Below, one piece after another: positions 50,913 to 59,877 of a DNA stretch of 64,000 bases. The DNA lies in assembly GCF_037204085.1 (NCBI RefSeq), contig NZ_JBBCBW010000002.1:1-64000 (forward strand). Reading direction: 5' to 3'. The DNA is from Variovorax sp037204085. Its GTDB lineage: Bacteria; Pseudomonadota; Gammaproteobacteria; Burkholderiales; Burkholderiaceae_C. The notes under the pieces were generated by a model. It did not search any database, was not told the origin of the DNA, and saw only the letters and a list, made by a program, of their open reading frames with translations. Every line of letters starts with the position of its first letter. Position 1 is the stretch's first letter. Both the position numbers and the translations under genes were made by a program.

Positions 50913-52646
50913 TCAGTAGCCGGCGGCGAGGCCGGTGTTGCGGCGGGGGTCGTTGGCGCCGTAGAAGCGGTTGGCGCCCACTGGCTTGCCGCCCAATGAC
51001 GGCGCGCCCACGATGATCGCCGCCATGTGGTTGGCCGGCTGCGGCACGCCCAGGTTGTGGCCCATGTCGGTCAGGATCTTGCGGGTATCAGGGCTGATGG
51101 CAAAGGTCTCGACGTTGGTCACGTCGGGCAGCCATTGCTGGTGGAAGCGCGGCGCATCGACGGCTTCCTGCACGTTCATGCCGTAGTCGACCACATTGAG
51201 GATGGTGTGCAGCACTGCCGTGATGATGCGGCTGCCGCCCGGCGTGCCGACCACGAACACCGGCTTGCCGTCCTTCGAGACGATGGTCGGGCTCATCGAA
51301 CTCAGCGGACGCTTGCCCGGCGCGATGGCGTTGGCCTCGCCCTGCACCAGGCCGTACATGTTGGGCACGCCGATCTTGGCGGTGAAGTCGTCCATCTCGT
51401 TGTTCAGCAGCACGCCGGTCTTGTCTGCGGTGACCTTTGCGCCGAACCAGTCGTTCAGCGTGTAGGTGACCGACACCGCGTTGCCCTGCTGGTCAGTGAT
51501 GGAATAGTGCGTGGTGTTGCTGCCTTCGTGCGGCGCAACGCCGGGCTTGATGTCCTTGGAGACGCCGGCCTTCTTGGGGTCGATGGCCGCGCGGATCTTC
51601 TCGGCGTAGCCCTTGTCGAGCAGGCGGTCGAGCGGGTTCTTCACGAAGTCCGGATCGCCCAGGTAGCTGTTGCGATCGACATACGCGTGGCGCATGGCCT
51701 CGATCTGGTAGTGCACCGCCTCGGCCGAGCGGAAGCCCAGGTCCTTGAGCGGATAGCCCTCGAGGATGTTGAGCATCTCGCAGATGATCACGCCGCCCGA
51801 GCTCGGCGGCGGCGCCGACACCACGCGGTAGCCGCGGTAGTCGCATTCGACCGGTGCCAGCTCGCGCGTCTTGTACTGGTCGAGGTCGGCCTGGGTGATG
51901 ATGCCCTTGCCGGCCTGGCTGGAGGCCACGATCGCCTGCCCCACCCAGCCCTTGTAGAAGCCGTCCACGCCCTTGGTGCTGACCGCGCGCAGCGTCTTGG
52001 CAAGGTCTTTCTGCACCAGCTTCTGGCCGACCGCGAAAGGCTCGCCCTTGTTCAGGAAGATGGCGCCGGAGACCGGGTCTTTCTTGAAGTCGTTGGTGGA
52101 GGTGCGCAGCATGTCGATGTCGCCCTGCTCCAGTGCAAAGCCCTTCTCGGCCAGCTGGATCGAGGGGGCGATCAGGTCGGCGCGCTTCATGGTGCCGTAT
52201 TTCTCGCGCGCGTATTCCATGCCCGAAACGGTGCCGGGCACGCCCACGGCCAGGTGGCCGTTGGTGCTCAGGCCCTTGACGACGTTGCCGTCCTTGTCGA
52301 GGTACATGTTGGGCGTCGCGGCCAGGGGCGCTTTCTCGCGGAAGTCGAGAAAGGTCTTGCGTCCGTCAGCGAGCTGCACCGTCATGAAGCCGCCGCCGCC
52401 CAGGTTGCCGGCGGCCGGATACACCACCGACAGCGCATAGCCCACGGCCACCGCCGCATCCACGGCGTTGCCGCCGCGCTTGAGAACATCGACGCCGACC
52501 TTGGTGGCCAGATGCTGTGCGCTCACGACCATGCCGTGCTCGGCCGCAACGGGCGCCTGCGACGCGGCGTGCGAGCCTGCGCCCGTGAGCACGAGTGCGG
52601 CCGCGACGGCGGCGCGCAATGTCGGGGTCCAGTGGAATTGCTGCAT
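50913..52646 (-). CDS. ggt: Gamma-glutamyltransferase
   Basis: A 577-residue Ntn-hydrolase precursor with signal peptide (1-27, ending SHA). Autocleavage is expected before Thr378 in NTTHYS, giving large and small subunits. Other markers are GGNAVDAAVAVGYAL near residue 58, AAGNLGGGGFM, the substrate-binding PLSSMSPTIV and the GTPGGSRI motif. The periplasmic enzyme hydrolyses or transfers gamma-glutamyl groups, for example from glutathione. AAGGG precedes the ATG. Confidence 0.95.
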   Translation of the reverse strand: MQQFHWTPTLRAAVAAALVLTGAGSHAASQAPVAAEHGMVVSAQHLATKVGVDVLKRGGNAVDAAVAVGYALSVVYPAAGNLGGGGFMTVQLADGRKTFLDFREKAPLAATPNMYLDKDGNVVKGLSTNGHLAVGVPGTVSGMEYAREKYGTMKRADLIAPSIQLAEKGFALEQGDIDMLRTSTNDFKKDPVSGAIFLNKGEPFAVGQKLVQKDLAKTLRAVSTKGVDGFYKGWVGQAIVASSQAGKGIITQADLDQYKTRELAPVECDYRGYRVVSAPPPSSGGVIICEMLNILEGYPLKDLGFRSAEAVHYQIEAMRHAYVDRNSYLGDPDFVKNPLDRLLDKGYAEKIRAAIDPKKAGVSKDIKPGVAPHEGSNTTHYSITDQQGNAVSVTYTLNDWFGAKVTADKTGVLLNNEMDDFTAKIGVPNMYGLVQGEANAIAPGKRPLSSMSPTIVSKDGKPVFVVGTPGGSRIITAVLHTILNVVDYGMNVQEAVDAPRFHQQWLPDVTNVETFAISPDTRKILTDMGHNLGVPQPANHMAAIIVGAPSLGGKPVGANRFYGANDPRRNTGLAAGY

Positions 52647-52696
52647 GGAAAAAATCCCTTCTTGAATTCAGTGGTGAGAAAAGGCCAGCAAGGTCG

Positions 52697-54292
52697 TCAG
52701 GCAACGAGCAGCGCCTTGCGCCGCAGATCGTTCAGGCCGAGCTCTACCTGTTTGAGCGCGAATTCCTTCAGCTGTGAGGGATCGGTCAGCGGCTTGTCGT
52801 TGTGGACGAAACGCAAGCGATCGGCGCGCACCTCGGCCGCGAGATAGTCGGCCAGCATGTCGTGTGAATGCGCGCCATCGAGCAGCGGCAAAAGGCAGCG
52901 CTCCAGCGCGGAGAGGCCCATGGACTCATGCCACTGGTTGCACACCGTGGCCGAATTTCCTGCGGACAGCGCCAGACCCGGCGCGCTGCGTACGGAAGCC
53001 AACGCCAGCGGCAGCGCGGACACCTGGGTTGCAGCCCGTACCGGCGTGCGCCGGATCCGAACGGCGCCGAGGATCAGCAATTCCTCGATCATCGACATCA
53101 CGATGGGCTCGACCGAAGCACGCGGCTCACCCGTGGCGGAAAGCACCGAGGCAACCAGCGCCTCGAGCGACAGGCTGGCCGGATAGTTCGCGTCGAGCAC
53201 TTGCGCCACGGCTTTGTGCACCGGCAGGCGCAGCGTGACCTTCAGGTTGCGCAGCGCATTGCAAGATTGCTCGCGCGTGTCGAGCGTCAATGCGGCGCCG
53301 TCCTCGGCGGCGAACACGCCGGCGAACTCGAGGCTTCGAATCCGGGCCGGGTCGAGCCGATAGCGGATATCGGCGGCTCGGCCCCGCTTCACCAGCAAGG
53401 TCTGGCGAAAGGTGCGGTTGACCAGGAAGTCCAGATACTGCTCCATGAGAATCTGGCTGCCGCCGCATTCGCGCAGCAGCGGCTCACGGACCTTCTCGCC
53501 GTAGTTCTGCACGAACATCGTGGAAGGTTCCGCATCCGCCAGGTAGCTGAGGCCGTTCGCCTCGGCACGCGCCACAAACTCCTTGAAGTAGCACGGCGCA
53601 TTGCAGGGCTCGAGAAATTCATGCAGCAGGTAGTAGCCGCTGGAGCCGCGCACGATGGGCATCGTCTCCTCGAGCGTTTTCTTCAGAACGCTGTCCGGTC
53701 GGGCCGACTGCTCGAGAAATTCGAGCATGCCGCGCGCATAGGACAGCTTTTCGTCGGGCGTATCGCGCGGAGCGCCGCGCAGGATCATCGCGTCGCGCAC
53801 GATCTCCCTCGCCTTCCAGCCCGGGTACACGTTGTAGCTGACATAAGCCACGCCATTGGGCGCAAGGTTCTCGGAGCACACGCGCAGGATCGCCTCCTGC
53901 ACCGGCCCGGGCACCCAGCTGTAGACACCGTGGCAGATGATGTAGTCGAACTGGCCGAACGAGGCATCGACCTCCGCGAGATTGAACGCCCGCAACTCCA
54001 CGTTCGGCAACCCGGCGCGCGAGATGGCCGCGACGCCCTGCTCCACCTGCACCTTCGACAAATCAAGTCCCAGGGCGTTTGCCTCGGGATGGCGTGCCGC
54101 AAACGGAATCAGGTTGCCGCCGGCCGCACAACCGAGTTCGAGCACTCGCGCCCTGGCCGGCGGCGGCGTCTCGAGACCGAACAGGAAGGCCAGGGCCTCC
54201 AGGTGCTCGACAGCGGTTTGCGGGAACGGATGCGACTCGTAGGGCACCTCGTCGTAGTAGCTGGTGAGAGTCGAAGTCAGTGAATCGGGCAC
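52697..54292 (-). CDS. SAM methyltransferase with regulatory domain, PKMT-like
   Basis: A 531-residue protein. The N-terminal class I methyltransferase domain (about 40-190) has motif I VLELGCAAGGNLIPFA. The middle part matches the methyltransferase regulatory domain (about 215-300; LHEFLEPCNAPCYF), and the C-terminal part (about 380-530) is helical or winged-helix-like. This layout is that of rickettsial protein lysine methyltransferases that modify the outer-membrane protein OmpB (known); the target here is unknown. The start is GTG 54292, shortly after AAAGGAC. In-frame sequence upstream is antisense to tmRNA sequence and was rejected. Confidence 0.85.
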   Translation of the reverse strand: MPDSLTSTLTSYYDEVPYESHPFPQTAVEHLEALAFLFGLETPPPARARVLELGCAAGGNLIPFAARHPEANALGLDLSKVQVEQGVAAISRAGLPNVELRAFNLAEVDASFGQFDYIICHGVYSWVPGPVQEAILRVCSENLAPNGVAYVSYNVYPGWKAREIVRDAMILRGAPRDTPDEKLSYARGMLEFLEQSARPDSVLKKTLEETMPIVRGSSGYYLLHEFLEPCNAPCYFKEFVARAEANGLSYLADAEPSTMFVQNYGEKVREPLLRECGGSQILMEQYLDFLVNRTFRQTLLVKRGRAADIRYRLDPARIRSLEFAGVFAAEDGAALTLDTREQSCNALRNLKVTLRLPVHKAVAQVLDANYPASLSLEALVASVLSATGEPRASVEPIVMSMIEELLILGAVRIRRTPVRAATQVSALPLALASVRSAPGLALSAGNSATVCNQWHESMGLSALERCLLPLLDGAHSHDMLADYLAAEVRADRLRFVHNDKPLTDPSQLKEFALKQVELGLNDLRRKALLVA

Positions 54293-54391
54293 GGCGTCCT
54301 TTTTGGGTCGAGACGGGCAGCGATGCCCTTTGCGAGGAGCGGGCAGCGTGGCGGCGTGACAGGCCCGCTGACTATAGCCTTGGGTCCGGGC

Positions 54392-54425
54392 AAAAAAAAG
54401 CCAACCTGTCGAAGGTTGGCTTTTT
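54392..54425 (-). terminator. ssrA terminator
   Basis: AGCCAACCT and AGGTTGGCT form a perfect 9-bp stem with a five-base loop. On the minus strand it is followed by seven or more T. It ends the tmRNA transcript. The plus strand also has a T-run, so it may work both ways. Confidence 0.9.
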
Positions 54426-54433
54426 GTGATGAG

Positions 54434-54818
54434 TGGTGGAGCTGGGGGGATTTGAACCCCCGTCCGCAAGCCTTCATCGCGCAGTTCTACATGTTTAGTG
54501 ATCTGATTTAAGTCTCGCTTCCGGAGTCGCGCAGTCACACGCTAAACCGGACGCCAGTACCCTATTTTCTCGCCCCGACCCAAGGTACCCGGATCGGAGC
54601 CAGCCCATGTAATTATCCTTGCAGCCGGGAGGTCAGGATTGCTCCAGACCCCCTTGCCCAGCCCATCGGCCAACTGTTGCAAGGCTCACTGGCAATTAAG
54701 CAGCGAGTGCGAAACGTTCGTCGTTTGCAGTTAGTTTGTTTGAATCTGTTTTACGAGCGCATTCAGCTCGACATGCCCCGCTGCGACTCCGAACCCACGT
54801 CGAAACCAGTGCAGCCCC
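54434..54818 (-). ncRNA. ssrA: Transfer-messenger RNA (tmRNA)
   Basis: About 385 nucleotides. The 5' end GGGGCTGC pairs with the 3' end CAGCTCC before the encoded CCA, forming the tRNA-like acceptor stem. A T-arm with the TTCAAATCC loop is present, as is the 5' CTGGTTTCGACG tRNA-like segment. The tag reading frame at 54696-54728 encodes ANDERFALAA and TAA, the tag known from Burkholderiales. tmRNA with SmpB rescues stalled ribosomes and tags the unfinished protein for proteolysis. It is the decisive RNA gene in this window and helps identify the group. Confidence 0.98.
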
Positions 54819-54827
54819 AAGACTCGT

Positions 54828-54833
54828 ATTTTA
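54828..54833 (-). promoter_or_regulatory. -10 element of the ssrA promoter
   Basis: The minus-strand hexamer TAAAAT ends 9 bases before the tmRNA 5' end. A CTTGCA or TTGCAG 15-16 bases further upstream, inside gph, could be the -35 box. The first three bases of the -10 are the TAA stop codon of gph. Confidence 0.6.
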
Positions 54834-55499
54834 GGCCGGGTTGAGAAACTGCAAGAGCTCCAGGGGCGAAGAAATCGCGGCGTCCGCCTCCCAGAGGGTG
54901 GCGTCGGCCTGCGGCCCCATGTAGCCGTAGGTTGCCGCTATGGTTTTCATGCCTGCGGCACGGCCCGCAATGATGTCGCGCTCGTCGTCTCCCACATAGA
55001 TGCAGGCACTCGACGGGATTCCAAGCCGGCGCGCCGCTTCATGCAAGGGCTCTGGGTGCGGCTTGGAAAACGGCGTCGTGTCGCCGCTCACGATGGCGCC
55101 GGCGCTGCCAAAAAGAGGAATGGCGCGGGTCAGCGGATCGGTAAACCTTGCCGACTTGTTGGTGACCACGCCCCACGCCAGCCCGCGCGCGCGGATGGCG
55201 TCGATGAGCGCCTGGACGCCGTCGAACACGTGCGTGTTGAGCAGCATTCGGTTTTCATAAGCGACGAAGAACTCTTCCCTCAGCTCAGGAAATTCCGGTG
55301 CGTCGGGCGTGATGCCGAAGGCGACGCCGAGCATGCCCCTCGCGCCGGCGCCCGCCATGTAGCGGTAGCGCTCCAGCGGGTACGACTCAAGACCGCGGTC
55401 TGTTCGCATCTTGTCGGCCGCGGCGCCGAGGTCGGGCGCGCTGTCGATCAGCGTGCCGTCCAGGTCGAACAGCACGGCTTGCACTGCTGCGCCCGTCAC
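54831..55499 (-). CDS. gph: Phosphoglycolate phosphatase
   Basis: A 222-residue HAD-family phosphatase. The nucleophile is in VLFDLDGTLIDSAPDL near the N-terminus, motif II in GVVTNKSARF, motif III Lys in KPHPEPL and motif IV in YVGDDERDI. It removes 2-phosphoglycolate and similar metabolites. It starts with GTG overlapping the ubiG stop as GTGA; a longer reading upstream lies inside ubiG and was rejected. The ubiG-gph pair is standard in proteobacteria. Confidence 0.93.
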   Translation of the reverse strand: MTGAAVQAVLFDLDGTLIDSAPDLGAAADKMRTDRGLESYPLERYRYMAGAGARGMLGVAFGITPDAPEFPELREEFFVAYENRMLLNTHVFDGVQALIDAIRARGLAWGVVTNKSARFTDPLTRAIPLFGSAGAIVSGDTTPFSKPHPEPLHEAARRLGIPSSACIYVGDDERDIIAGRAAGMKTIAATYGYMGPQADATLWEADAAISSPLELLQFLNPA

Positions 55500-56227
55500 G
55501 CTTGAGATCCTGTCGCCGAAGCCGGTTTTTGCGTTGCGAGCATATAGTTGACGCTGGTGTCGCCACTGAGCCAGTAGCGCCGCGTCAACGGGTTGTGCTC
55601 CATGCCTCGTGTATGCCGCAAGTCGAGCCCGGCGGCGCGGCAATGGGCTGCGAGTTCGCTGGGCCGGATCAGCTTTGCATACTCGTGCGTGCCGCGCGGC
55701 AACATGCCCAGGACGTATTCGGCGCCGACGATCGCCAGCATGAAGGACTTCAGATTGCGGTTGATGGTGGAAAAGAACACCCAGCCGCCAGGCTTGACCA
55801 AGGTGGCGCAGGCCTGAACGATCGAAGCGGGCTCCGGCACGTGTTCGAGCATTTCCATGCAGGTCACGACGTCGAAACTGCCCGGTTGCTCTGCGGCCAA
55901 TGCCTCGGCACTGACTTCGCGGTATTTGACACCCTTCGTTCCGACCTCGAGCGCATGCAGCTTGGCGACCTTGAGCGCTTTGCTCGCCAAGTCGATGCCC
56001 AGCACGTCGGCACCTTTTCGGGCCATTGAATCGGCAAGGATTCCTCCGCCGCAGCCAATATCGAGCACCTTGCGCTGCGAAATCGGCGCAATACCGTCAA
56101 TCCATTCGAGGCGAAGCGGATTGATTTCGTGGAGCGGGCGGAATTCACTGTCCAAATCCCACCAGCGATGAGCAAGTTCGGAAAACTTGGCAAGTTCCGC
56201 CGGATCGGCATTCACGTTATCTGTCAT
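55496..56227 (-). CDS. ubiG: Ubiquinone biosynthesis O-methyltransferase
   Basis: A 243-residue SAM-dependent methyltransferase that carries out both O-methylations of ubiquinone synthesis. The N-terminal FSELAHRWWDLDSEFRPLHEINPLR and motif I VLDIGCGGGILADSMA are diagnostic for UbiG. The ATG at 56227 was chosen; an in-frame ATG nine codons earlier has weaker support. It precedes gph with a GTGA overlap. Confidence 0.95.
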   Translation of the reverse strand: MTDNVNADPAELAKFSELAHRWWDLDSEFRPLHEINPLRLEWIDGIAPISQRKVLDIGCGGGILADSMARKGADVLGIDLASKALKVAKLHALEVGTKGVKYREVSAEALAAEQPGSFDVVTCMEMLEHVPEPASIVQACATLVKPGGWVFFSTINRNLKSFMLAIVGAEYVLGMLPRGTHEYAKLIRPSELAAHCRAAGLDLRHTRGMEHNPLTRRYWLSGDTSVNYMLATQKPASATGSQA

Positions 56228-56307
56228 GCCCTGATTATGAAACGGAGATTGCACCGGCGAGTACCGGAAAGATGCTCAAGAGCCGCCCGGAGGAATTCGA
56301 CAGGCAT

Positions 56308-56340
56308 AAAAAAACCCCGCCGAGGCGGGGTTTTCTTTTA
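56308..56340. terminator. Bidirectional-type terminator after the OmpA-family gene
   Basis: AAAACCCCGCC and GGCGGGGTTTT form an 11-bp perfect inverted repeat. T-runs follow on both strands, the longer one on the minus strand, where the OmpA-family gene ends 20 bases before. Confidence 0.9.
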
Positions 56341-56354
56341 GCGATTCAATCGAA

Positions 56355-57008
56355 TCAGCGGGTGGCGCGGGTGCCGACCACTTCGATTTCCACGCGGCGG
56401 TTCTTGGCGCGGCCTTCCTTGGTGCGGTTGTCCGCAACAGGCTGCTTCTCGCCCTTGCCTTCGGTGTAGACGCGGTTGCGTTCGATGCCGCGCGAGACCA
56501 GGAAGGCCTTGACAGCTTCGGCACGGCGCACCGACAGACGCTGGTTGTAGGAGTCAGAACCGATCGAGTCGGTGTGACCCACGGCAATGATCACTTCCAG
56601 GTTGACGTCACGGATCTTCGAGACCAGGTCGGTCAGCTTAGCGCGACCTTCGGGCTTGAGGACCGACTTGTCGAAGTCGAAGAATGCGTCAGCAGCGAAG
56701 GTAACCTTCGAGGCAGCGACTTGAGGAGCAGGCGTAGGAGTCGGGGCGCCCGGGGTGGGAGCCACTGCAGCGGGAGCTGCCGGAACCAGAGCACCGTCGC
56801 AACCGGCGGCGGCGGTAGCCGGCGTCCAGTTGGCATCACGCCAGCACAGTTCGTTCGTGCCGTTCTTCCAAACCAGTTCGCCGGTGCCGTTTTGCCAGTT
56901 GTCGATCGTAGGACCGCCATTCGCAGCGGTGACACGGGTCTGCGCGCCGGCGGCAGTGGCGAGCGCAGCGACTGCAAACATCATCGCCACTTTATTCAGT
57001 TTCTTCAT
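56355..57008 (-). CDS. OmpA family protein without N-terminal barrel
   Basis: A 217-residue protein with a signal peptide (1-22). A short N-terminal region carries the repeated WQNGTGELVWKNGTNELCW pattern, followed by a Pro/Ala/Thr linker (about 75-95). A C-terminal OmpA peptidoglycan-binding domain (about 105-215) has FDFDKSVLKPEG and GHTDSIGSDSYNQRLSVRRA. It lacks the eight-stranded barrel of E. coli OmpA, as in other beta-proteobacterial short OmpA proteins. Two cysteines (about 55 and 69) may form a disulfide. AGGAGAACC precedes the ATG. It is divergent from gyrA. Confidence 0.9.
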   Translation of the reverse strand: MKKLNKVAMMFAVAALATAAGAQTRVTAANGGPTIDNWQNGTGELVWKNGTNELCWRDANWTPATAAAGCDGALVPAAPAAVAPTPGAPTPTPAPQVAASKVTFAADAFFDFDKSVLKPEGRAKLTDLVSKIRDVNLEVIIAVGHTDSIGSDSYNQRLSVRRAEAVKAFLVSRGIERNRVYTEGKGEKQPVADNRTKEGRAKNRRVEIEVVGTRATR

Positions 57009-57231
57009 GGTTCTCCTCTTGGGGAAAAAGCCGCAGCCGCGCTGCGAATCAAGGACGCTTTAAGTGACCACCACCCAAAACGTTGAGGCGATTGTGCCAT
57101 AGGGTCTTTGGCAAACAGCCCGCAGCGCCCCCCTGAAGCGTAGGACGGAGGCGGAATAGCGGCCTTGTGTTGCGGCGGTACGACACCCCTCACAGCGTAA
57201 AATTCCGCCTTCTGCCGCCAGCCTCTCGCCC

Positions 57232-59877
57232 ATGACCTCCTTCGCCAAAGAAACCCTGCCCATCAGTCTTGAAGAGGAAATGCGCAGCAGCTATCTCGAT
57301 TACGCCATGAGCGTGATCGTGGGCCGAGCGCTTCCCGATGCCCGCGACGGCCTCAAGCCCGTGCACCGGCGCGTGCTGTACGCCATGCACGAGCTCAACA
57401 ACGACTGGAACCGCGCATATAAGAAGTCCGCCCGCATCGTGGGCGACGTGATCGGTAAGTACCACCCGCACGGCGACCAGTCGGTCTACGACACCATCGT
57501 GCGGCTGGCGCAGGACTTTTCCATGCGCCATATGCTGGTGGACGGACAAGGTAACTTCGGCTCGGTCGACGGAGACAACGCAGCCGCAATGCGGTATACG
57601 GAAATCCGGCTCGCAAAAATTGCGCACGAAATGCTGGCCGATATCGACAAGGAAACGGTCGATTTTCAAGACAATTACGATGGTTCCGAAAAAGAACCGA
57701 AGGTCCTGCCGAGCAAACTGCCTAATTTGCTGGTGAATGGCTCTGGCGGTATTGCGGTGGGCATGGCCACCAATATTCCGCCGCACAATCTCAATGAGGT
57801 GGTGGATGCCTGCCTGCACATGCTGCGCAATCCGCAGGCCACCATCGACGAGCTGATGGAAATCGTGCCGGCGCCCGACTTCCCGACGGCCGGCATCATC
57901 TACGGCATCAACGGCGTGAGAGACGGCTATCGCACCGGCCGCGGCAAGGTGGTCATGCGCGCCAAGTGCCACTTCGAGGACATCGACCGCGGCCAGCGCC
58001 AGGCGATCATCGTCGACGAGCTCCCCTACCAGGTCAACAAGAAGACGCTGCAGGAGCGCATGGCCGAGTTGGTGCACGAGAAGAAGATCGAAGGCATCAG
58101 CCACATCCAGGACGAGTCCGACAAGTCAGGCATGCGCCTGGTGATCGAGCTCAAGCGCGGCGAAGTGCCCGAGGTGGTGCTCAACAACCTCTACAAGCAG
58201 ACGCAGCTGCAGGACACCTTCGGCATCAACATGGTGGCGCTGGTCGACGGCCAGCCGAAGCTGTGCAACCTGAAGGACCTGATCGAGGTCTTCCTGCAGC
58301 ACCGCCGCGAAGTGGTCACGCGCCGCACCGTTTTCACGCTGCGCAAGGCCCGCGAGCGCGGCCACGTGCTCGAAGGCCTGGCGGTGGCGCTGGCCAACAT
58401 CGACGAATTCATCCGCATCATCCGCGAGTCGCCCACTCCTCCGGTTGCCAAGGCCGAGCTGATGACCCGCAGCTGGGACAGCAAGCTGGTGCGCGAGATG
58501 CTCACGCGTTCGCGCGCCGACGGCGGCGTGGTCAATGCCGACGACTACCGCCCTGAAGGCCTGGAACGCGAATTCGGCATGGGCTCTGACGGCCTCTATC
58601 GCCTGTCGGAAACCCAGGCGCAAGAAATCCTGCAGATGCGCCTGCAACGCCTCACCGGCCTCGAGCAGGACAAGATCGTTGCCGAATACAAAGAGGTCAT
58701 GGCGGAGATCGACGACCTGCTCGACATCCTGGCCAAGCCCGAACGCGTCTCGGTCATCATTGGCGAAGAGCTCGGCACCATCAAGCAGGAGTTCGGCCAG
58801 TCGAAGCTCGGCGCGCGCCGCAGCCTGGTCGAGCACAGCGCCTACGATCTCTCGACCGAAGACCTGATCACGCCCACCGACATGGTGGTCACGCTTTCGC
58901 ACAGCGGCTACATCAAGAGCCAGCCGCTGAACGAGTACCGTGCGCAAAAGCGCGGCGGCCGCGGCAAGCAGGCCACCGTGACCAAGGAAGACGACTGGAT
59001 CGACCAGCTCTTCATTGCCAATACGCACGACTACATCCTGTGCTTCTCCAACCGCGGCCGGCTGTACTGGCTCAAGGTGTGGGAAGTGCCCGCGGGCTCC
59101 CGCGGTTCACGCGGCCGGCCCATCGTCAACATGTTCCCGCTGCAGGAAGGCGAGAAGATCAACGTGGCGCTCGCGCTCACCGGCGAGAAGCGCAACTTCC
59201 CGGCCGACCAGTACGTGTTCATGGCAACCTCGATGGGCACGGTCAAGAAGACCACGCTCGACGAATTCAACAACCCCCGCAAGGGCGGCATCATTGCCGT
59301 GAACCTCGATGAAGGCGACTACCTCATCGGCGCGGCGCTCACCGATGGCAAGCACGACGTGATGCTGTTCAGCGACGGCGGCAAGGCCGTGCGCTTCGAC
59401 GAAGAAGACGTGCGACCGCTGGGCCGCAATGCGCGCGGCGTGCGCGGCATGTCGCTCGACCCGGGGCAAGGCGTCATCGCCATGCTGGTGGCCGAGGACG
59501 AGCAGCAAAGCGTGCTCACCGCCACCGAAAATGGTTACGGAAAGCGTACAAGCATTACCGAGTACACGCGTCATGGCCGCGGAACCAAAGGCATGATTGC
59601 GATTCAACAGAGCGAGCGCAACGGCAAGGTCGTTGCCGCCACCCTCGTACATGCGGACGATGAGATCATGCTCATCACCGACAAGGGCGTGCTTGTGCGC
59701 ACCCGGGTTGCCGAGATTCGTGAACTAGGTCGCGCAACGCAAGGCGTCACGCTGATCGGGCTCGACGAAGGCGCCAAACTAAGCGGGCTACAGCGTATCG
59801 TCGAAAACGACGCCAACGGCGAGATCGAGCCGGGCGCAGACGATACTTCCACATCTTCAACGGAGAACCCTCAGTGA
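57232..59877 (+). CDS. gyrA: DNA gyrase subunit A
   Basis: An 881-residue GyrA. The catalytic Tyr122 is in AAMRYTEIRL. The quinolone-resistance region reads KYHPHGDQSVYD, so residue 83 is Gln and residue 87 Asp. The C-terminal beta-pinwheel begins after about residue 540 and has the GyrA box QKRGGRGK. With GyrB it introduces negative supercoils. A 223-base divergent gap to the OmpA-family gene holds its promoter. Its TGA overlaps the next start as GTGA. Confidence 0.98.
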   Translation: MTSFAKETLPISLEEEMRSSYLDYAMSVIVGRALPDARDGLKPVHRRVLYAMHELNNDWNRAYKKSARIVGDVIGKYHPHGDQSVYDTIVRLAQDFSMRHMLVDGQGNFGSVDGDNAAAMRYTEIRLAKIAHEMLADIDKETVDFQDNYDGSEKEPKVLPSKLPNLLVNGSGGIAVGMATNIPPHNLNEVVDACLHMLRNPQATIDELMEIVPAPDFPTAGIIYGINGVRDGYRTGRGKVVMRAKCHFEDIDRGQRQAIIVDELPYQVNKKTLQERMAELVHEKKIEGISHIQDESDKSGMRLVIELKRGEVPEVVLNNLYKQTQLQDTFGINMVALVDGQPKLCNLKDLIEVFLQHRREVVTRRTVFTLRKARERGHVLEGLAVALANIDEFIRIIRESPTPPVAKAELMTRSWDSKLVREMLTRSRADGGVVNADDYRPEGLEREFGMGSDGLYRLSETQAQEILQMRLQRLTGLEQDKIVAEYKEVMAEIDDLLDILAKPERVSVIIGEELGTIKQEFGQSKLGARRSLVEHSAYDLSTEDLITPTDMVVTLSHSGYIKSQPLNEYRAQKRGGRGKQATVTKEDDWIDQLFIANTHDYILCFSNRGRLYWLKVWEVPAGSRGSRGRPIVNMFPLQEGEKINVALALTGEKRNFPADQYVFMATSMGTVKKTTLDEFNNPRKGGIIAVNLDEGDYLIGAALTDGKHDVMLFSDGGKAVRFDEEDVRPLGRNARGVRGMSLDPGQGVIAMLVAEDEQQSVLTATENGYGKRTSITEYTRHGRGTKGMIAIQQSERNGKVVAATLVHADDEIMLITDKGVLVRTRVAEIRELGRATQGVTLIGLDEGAKLSGLQRIVENDANGEIEPGADDTSTSSTENPQ

